A stretch of 15,479 nt of DNA from JAATGA01 sp047605605 (GTDB taxonomy: Bacteria > Pseudomonadota > Alphaproteobacteria > Rhodobacterales > Rhodobacteraceae), in contig JASGFG010000086.1 of assembly GCA_047605605.1 (NCBI GenBank), positions 1 through 15,479 on the forward strand, read 5' to 3'. The position numbers were made by a program, and so were the translations under genes. Below are positions 12,488 to 15,479 of the stretch, piece after piece. Under the pieces are notes generated by a model. That model was not told the origin of the DNA, made no database searches, and was given only the letters and a program-made list of their open reading frames with translations. Every line of letters begins with the position of its first letter. The first letter of the stretch is position 1.

Positions 12488-13987
12488 CTAGCGCAGCACG
12501 AAGGGGTTCGGCTGCTCCACCCCATAGTCGACCCAGACCGCCTTGGTTTCGAGGTATTCGCGGATCGCCTCCTGCCCGCTTTCGCGGCCGACGCCGGATG
12601 CCTTGAAGCCGCCAAAGGGCGACATGTAGCTGACTGTGCGATAGCAGTTGGTCCAGATCATCCCCGCACGCAGCTTTTTCGGGGCGATGAACATGCGGCG
12701 CTGGTCCTGCGTCCAGACCCCGGCGGCAAGACCATAGGGCGTGTCGTTCGCCATCGCCCAGGCCTCGTCATCGTCGCGAAAGGTCATGATCGACAGGACC
12801 GGGCCGAACACCTCGGTCCGGGCGATGGCCATGCCGGGGGTCACGCCGGAAAACACCGTGGGCTCGATGAACCGCCCGTCGCCGCATTCCGGCCGCGCCG
12901 CCGGCTGGCCGCCCATCAGGCAGGTCGCCCCGTCGGCGCGCGCCATCTCGATACAGTCGAGGATGCGGCGGAACTGCGGGGCGGTCGTCACCGGGCCGAC
13001 CTGCGTGGCCGGGTCCAGCGGGTCGCCCATCCGCGCGGTCGCCGCCAGCGCCAGGAACTTTTCCACAAAGGCGTCGTGCAGGCTTTCATGGACGATGGCG
13101 CGCGATCCGGCGATGCAGGTCTGCCCCGTGGCGGCAAAGATGCCCGACACCACGCCGCGCACGGCATTGTCGAGCCTTGCGTCGTCGAACACGATCTGCG
13201 CCGACTTGCCGCCCAGTTCCAGCGTCAGGCGCTTGAACGTGTCGGCGGCGGTCTTGGCGATGGCGCGGCCCGACCCTTCGCCCCCGGTAAAGGCGATCTT
13301 GTCGACGCCGGGATGCGCGGTCAGGGCCGCCCCCGCCTCGGGGCCAAAGCCGGTGACGACATTGACCACGCCGGGGGGAAAGCCCGCCTCCTCGACCAGC
13401 TTCATCAGTTCGAGGGTAGAGGCCGAGGTGAATTCCGAGGGCTTGATCACCATGGTGCAGCCCGCGGCCAGCGCCGGCGCCATCTTCCACGTCAGCAGCA
13501 GCAGGGGCGAGTTCCACGGCGTGATCGCCGCCACCACGCCCACGGGTTCGTGGCGGGTGTAGGTGAACATGTCGGGCTTGTCGATCGGCAGGACCGCGCC
13601 CTCGACCTTGTCGGCCAACCCGCCGAAATAGTGGAACCATTGCGGGATATACCCGCATTGCCCGCGCATTTCCGCCCAGAGCTTGCCGTTGTCGCGCACC
13701 TCGGCCAGGGCCAGACGGTCGGCATCGCGCGCGATCAACTCGCCCAGACGGCGCAGCAGAAGGCCGCGCTGCGTGGGGTGCATCGCCGCCCAAGGTCCGG
13801 TTTCCAGTGCGGCACGGGCCGCGCCGACCGCCCGGTCCACATCCTCGGCGTCACAGCGAGGAATGCGCGCCCAGACCTTGCCGGTAAAGGGATCGTCGCT
13901 GTCGAACCTTTGCCCCGAGGCGGCGTCAAGCCACTCTCCGCCGATGAACACCTTGAAATCGTGGATGCGGTCGTCGCGCTTTTGCAT
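12488..13987 (-). CDS. Aldehyde dehydrogenase, 499 aa
   Basis: An NAD(P)-dependent aldehyde dehydrogenase of the classical superfamily, oxidising an aldehyde to its acid in the cytoplasm. Visible marks are TPWNSPLLLLTWKMAPALAAG, the cofactor loop FTGGEGSGRAIA, the catalytic Glu257 in LELGGKSAQ, the nucleophile Cys291 in ATGQTCIAGSR, EVFGPVLSIMTF and the C-terminal PFGGFKASGVGRESG. The length (499) is normal. The start is the ATG at 13987, giving MQKRDDRIHDFKVFIGGEW; the frame is open upstream but overlaps the dehydrogenase gene. It begins 19 nt after the alcohol dehydrogenase stop, with only a weak AAGG site, so it is the last gene of that operon and probably takes the aldehyde made by its neighbour. 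The true substrate cannot be read from the sequence. Confidence 0.93.
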   Translation of the reverse strand: MQKRDDRIHDFKVFIGGEWLDAASGQRFDSDDPFTGKVWARIPRCDAEDVDRAVGAARAALETGPWAAMHPTQRGLLLRRLGELIARDADRLALAEVRDNGKLWAEMRGQCGYIPQWFHYFGGLADKVEGAVLPIDKPDMFTYTRHEPVGVVAAITPWNSPLLLLTWKMAPALAAGCTMVIKPSEFTSASTLELMKLVEEAGFPPGVVNVVTGFGPEAGAALTAHPGVDKIAFTGGEGSGRAIAKTAADTFKRLTLELGGKSAQIVFDDARLDNAVRGVVSGIFAATGQTCIAGSRAIVHESLHDAFVEKFLALAATARMGDPLDPATQVGPVTTAPQFRRILDCIEMARADGATCLMGGQPAARPECGDGRFIEPTVFSGVTPGMAIARTEVFGPVLSIMTFRDDDEAWAMANDTPYGLAAGVWTQDQRRMFIAPKKLRAGMIWTNCYRTVSYMSPFGGFKASGVGRESGQEAIREYLETKAVWVDYGVEQPNPFVLR

Positions 13988-14006
13988 ATGAGTCTTGCCT
14001 TGGATC

Positions 14007-15131
14007 CTAGAACTCGATGACCTGGCGGATCGCCTCGCCGTGGTGCAGACGGTCGAAACCCAGGTTGATGTCGTCAATGGCGATGCGATGGGTCATCAGC
14101 CGGTCCACCGGCAGCTTGCCCCGCCGGTAAAGGTTCAGGAATCGCGGAATGTCGCGCGCAGGAACGCCCGATCCGAGATAGCTGCCCCGCAGGCTCCGCT
14201 CCTCGGCCACCAGCGTCAGGGGAGAGATGTTCAGCACCGCCTTGGGGTTGGTCAGCCCGGCCGAAATCGTCGTGCCGCCCCGCCGGGTAAAGGAAAAGGC
14301 CGATTCCAGCGCGCGCGCCGATCCGGCGAATTCCAGCGCCGCATCGACGCCGCCGCCCGTCGCCTCCCTGATCCGGGCGGTCAGCTCGGGGTCGGTGGCC
14401 TGAAAGCAATGGGTGGCGCCAAGGTCGCGCGCAAAGTCCAGCTTGGCGGGCAGCGTATCGACCGCGACGATGGTTTCCGCCCCCGCCGCCACCGCGCCCA
14501 GGATCGCGGCCAGACCGACGCCGCCCAGACCCACAACCGCCGCTTTCGCGCCCGGCGGCACCGCCCCCATGTTGAACACCGCCCCCGCCCCGGTCAGCAC
14601 CGCGCAGCCCATCAGCGCGGCGATGGTCAGCGGCAGGTCGCGGTCGATCTTTACCAGGCTGCGGCGCGAGATCACCGCATGGCTGGCGAAACTGGAAACC
14701 CCGGTCATGTGATGCACGCGCTGCCCGTCACGCGACAGCCGCGTGCCGCCGCCCAGCATCTCGCCCCGCCCGTTCGCCGCCGCGCCCGGCTCGCACAACG
14801 CCGGGCGGCCTGCCTGACAGGGGCCGCAATGTCCGCAGGACGGGACAAAGACGAAAACCACGTGGTCGCCCACGGCCAGATCCTCGACCCCCTCGCCCAG
14901 CCGTTCGACCACACCGGCGCCTTCGTGACCCAGCACCATCGGCACCTGCCGGACGCGGTCGCCGTTGATGACAGACAGGTCGGAATGGCACAGGCCCGCC
15001 GCGGCGACGCGCACCAGCACCTCGCCCCTTTGCGGATCGTCAAGGTCGATTTCGCCCACCGTAAGGGGCCGGGTTTCGGCATAGGGTCCGGGACGGCCGA
15101 TTTCCTCAAGCACGGCGGCGGTGATCTTCAT
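14007..15131 (-). CDS. Zinc-dependent alcohol dehydrogenase, 374 aa
   Basis: A medium-chain dehydrogenase/reductase. Catalytic zinc ligands are Cys48 (GLCHSD), His69 with Glu70 (GHEG) and Cys176 (MGCAVLTGAG). The structural zinc loop has Cys99, Cys102, Cys105 and Cys113. The Rossmann motif GLGGVGLA is followed by AVDTL, whose Asp points to NAD rather than NADP. The C-terminal part is of class III-like form. The length is typical (370-380). The start is the ATG at 15131 with GGAAGGA upstream. It follows the ABC ATPase gene by 21 nt and precedes the aldehyde dehydrogenase by 19 nt, all on the minus strand, so import, alcohol oxidation and aldehyde oxidation appear linked. A primary alcohol or a polyol is the likely substrate (inference). 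Confidence 0.92.
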   Translation of the reverse strand: MKITAAVLEEIGRPGPYAETRPLTVGEIDLDDPQRGEVLVRVAAAGLCHSDLSVINGDRVRQVPMVLGHEGAGVVERLGEGVEDLAVGDHVVFVFVPSCGHCGPCQAGRPALCEPGAAANGRGEMLGGGTRLSRDGQRVHHMTGVSSFASHAVISRRSLVKIDRDLPLTIAALMGCAVLTGAGAVFNMGAVPPGAKAAVVGLGGVGLAAILGAVAAGAETIVAVDTLPAKLDFARDLGATHCFQATDPELTARIREATGGGVDAALEFAGSARALESAFSFTRRGGTTISAGLTNPKAVLNISPLTLVAEERSLRGSYLGSGVPARDIPRFLNLYRRGKLPVDRLMTHRIAIDDINLGFDRLHHGEAIRQVIEF

Positions 15132-15152
15132 GGCATTTCCTTCCTGCCGCCG

Positions 15153-15479
15153 TCAGTGGACGGCCGCATACATGATCTTTTCCTCGGTCGCCTCCTCGAT
15201 GCCGAATTCCTCGACCACGCGGCCCTGCCGGGCGACCAGCACTCGGTCGGCAAGGTTCATGATTTCCGGCAGGTAGGAGGAGATGACCACCACGGCCAGA
15301 CCACTTTCGGCCAGCTCGTTTATGACGGCGTGCAGCTCGGCGATCGCCCCCACATCGACGCCGCGGGTCGGTTCGTCAAAGATCACCAGCTTCGGCCTTT
15401 GCGCCAGCGATTTGGCGATGACGACCTTTTGCTGGTTGCCGCCCGAAAGCTCGATCACCTTGGCATTGCCGTCGATGGC
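15153..15479 (-). CDS. Sugar-type ABC transporter ATP-binding protein, 3' end (partial)
   Basis: The last 108 residues of an ATPase that continues beyond the right edge. It shows the ABC signature LSGGNQQKV, Walker B with LVIFDEPTRGVDVG (D-loop included), and ISSYLPEIMNLADRVLV where a switch histidine would normally sit. GNQQK and the missing His are typical of the second, degenerate nucleotide-binding domain of RbsA/MglA/XylG-type carbohydrate importers (CUT2 class). The periplasmic binding protein and permeases should lie further right. It is 21 nt upstream of the alcohol dehydrogenase gene and clearly the same transcription unit. The ligand is unknown: a sugar, polyol or similar small alcohol is likely. 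Confidence 0.9.
   Translation of the reverse strand, partial: AIDGNAKVIELSGGNQQKVVIAKSLAQRPKLVIFDEPTRGVDVGAIAELHAVINELAESGLAVVVISSYLPEIMNLADRVLVARQGRVVEEFGIEEATEEKIMYAAVH

Noticed and set aside
12482..14020. Plus-strand open frame of 512 codons
   Set aside because: It is an exact shadow of the aldehyde dehydrogenase, whose catalytic Glu and Cys are clear on the other strand.

Overview
The window is about 15.5 kb of very GC-rich, gene-dense DNA. The gene set (a tuf start, aerobic hemF, an RpoN paralogue, a hydantoinase A homologue, small lipoproteins, a sugar ABC transporter operon) and the TTG-rich -35 boxes with weak TAG-type -10 boxes suggest an alphaproteobacterium of the Rhodobacterales, Paracoccus-like. 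That assignment is inference from style, not from a marker gene.

Layout. (1) 1-806, minus strand: the first 18 codons of tuf (EF-Tu) with its leader, then a lipoprotein gene. (2) 890-5448, plus strand: a cytochrome P450 that starts at TTG, a small exported protein, a peptidase-M20 acetylornithine deacetylase (argE type) and, 3 nt behind it, a sigma-54 (RpoN) paralogue. (3) 5586-7712, plus strand: a stand-alone HyuA-type hydantoinase/oxoprolinase, then tRNA-Met(CAT). (4) 7669-9480: a collapsed prophage between tRNA-Met and tRNA-Ser. It holds the C-terminal part of a large serine recombinase on the minus strand, whose last codons and stop are the complement of the tRNA-Met gene. This is fused head-on to the C-terminal part of a tail tape-measure protein on the plus strand, followed by one intact 63-aa phage-type ORF, a 12-bp tandem repeat and a hairpin terminator. 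(5) 9505-12397: tRNA-Ser(CGA), a DUF2059-type exported protein, a divergent lipoprotein, hemF and a small Imm10-like protein 2 nt behind hemF. (6) 12428-15479, minus strand: a catabolic operon read from right to left, with a sugar ABC ATPase (3' end only), a zinc alcohol dehydrogenase and an NAD(P)-type aldehyde dehydrogenase. It ends in a hairpin shared with the convergent Imm10-like gene.

The last operon reads as uptake of a polyol or sugar-like compound, oxidation of an alcohol to an aldehyde, then to an acid. The hemF unit is housekeeping haem synthesis. The most unusual part is the tRNA-Met/recombinase junction: a serine recombinase whose terminal codons lie inside a tRNA gene, a tRNA acceptor stem with one T-C mismatch, and a prophage deleted down to its two edges. 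No CRISPR array, IS element or complete defence system was seen.
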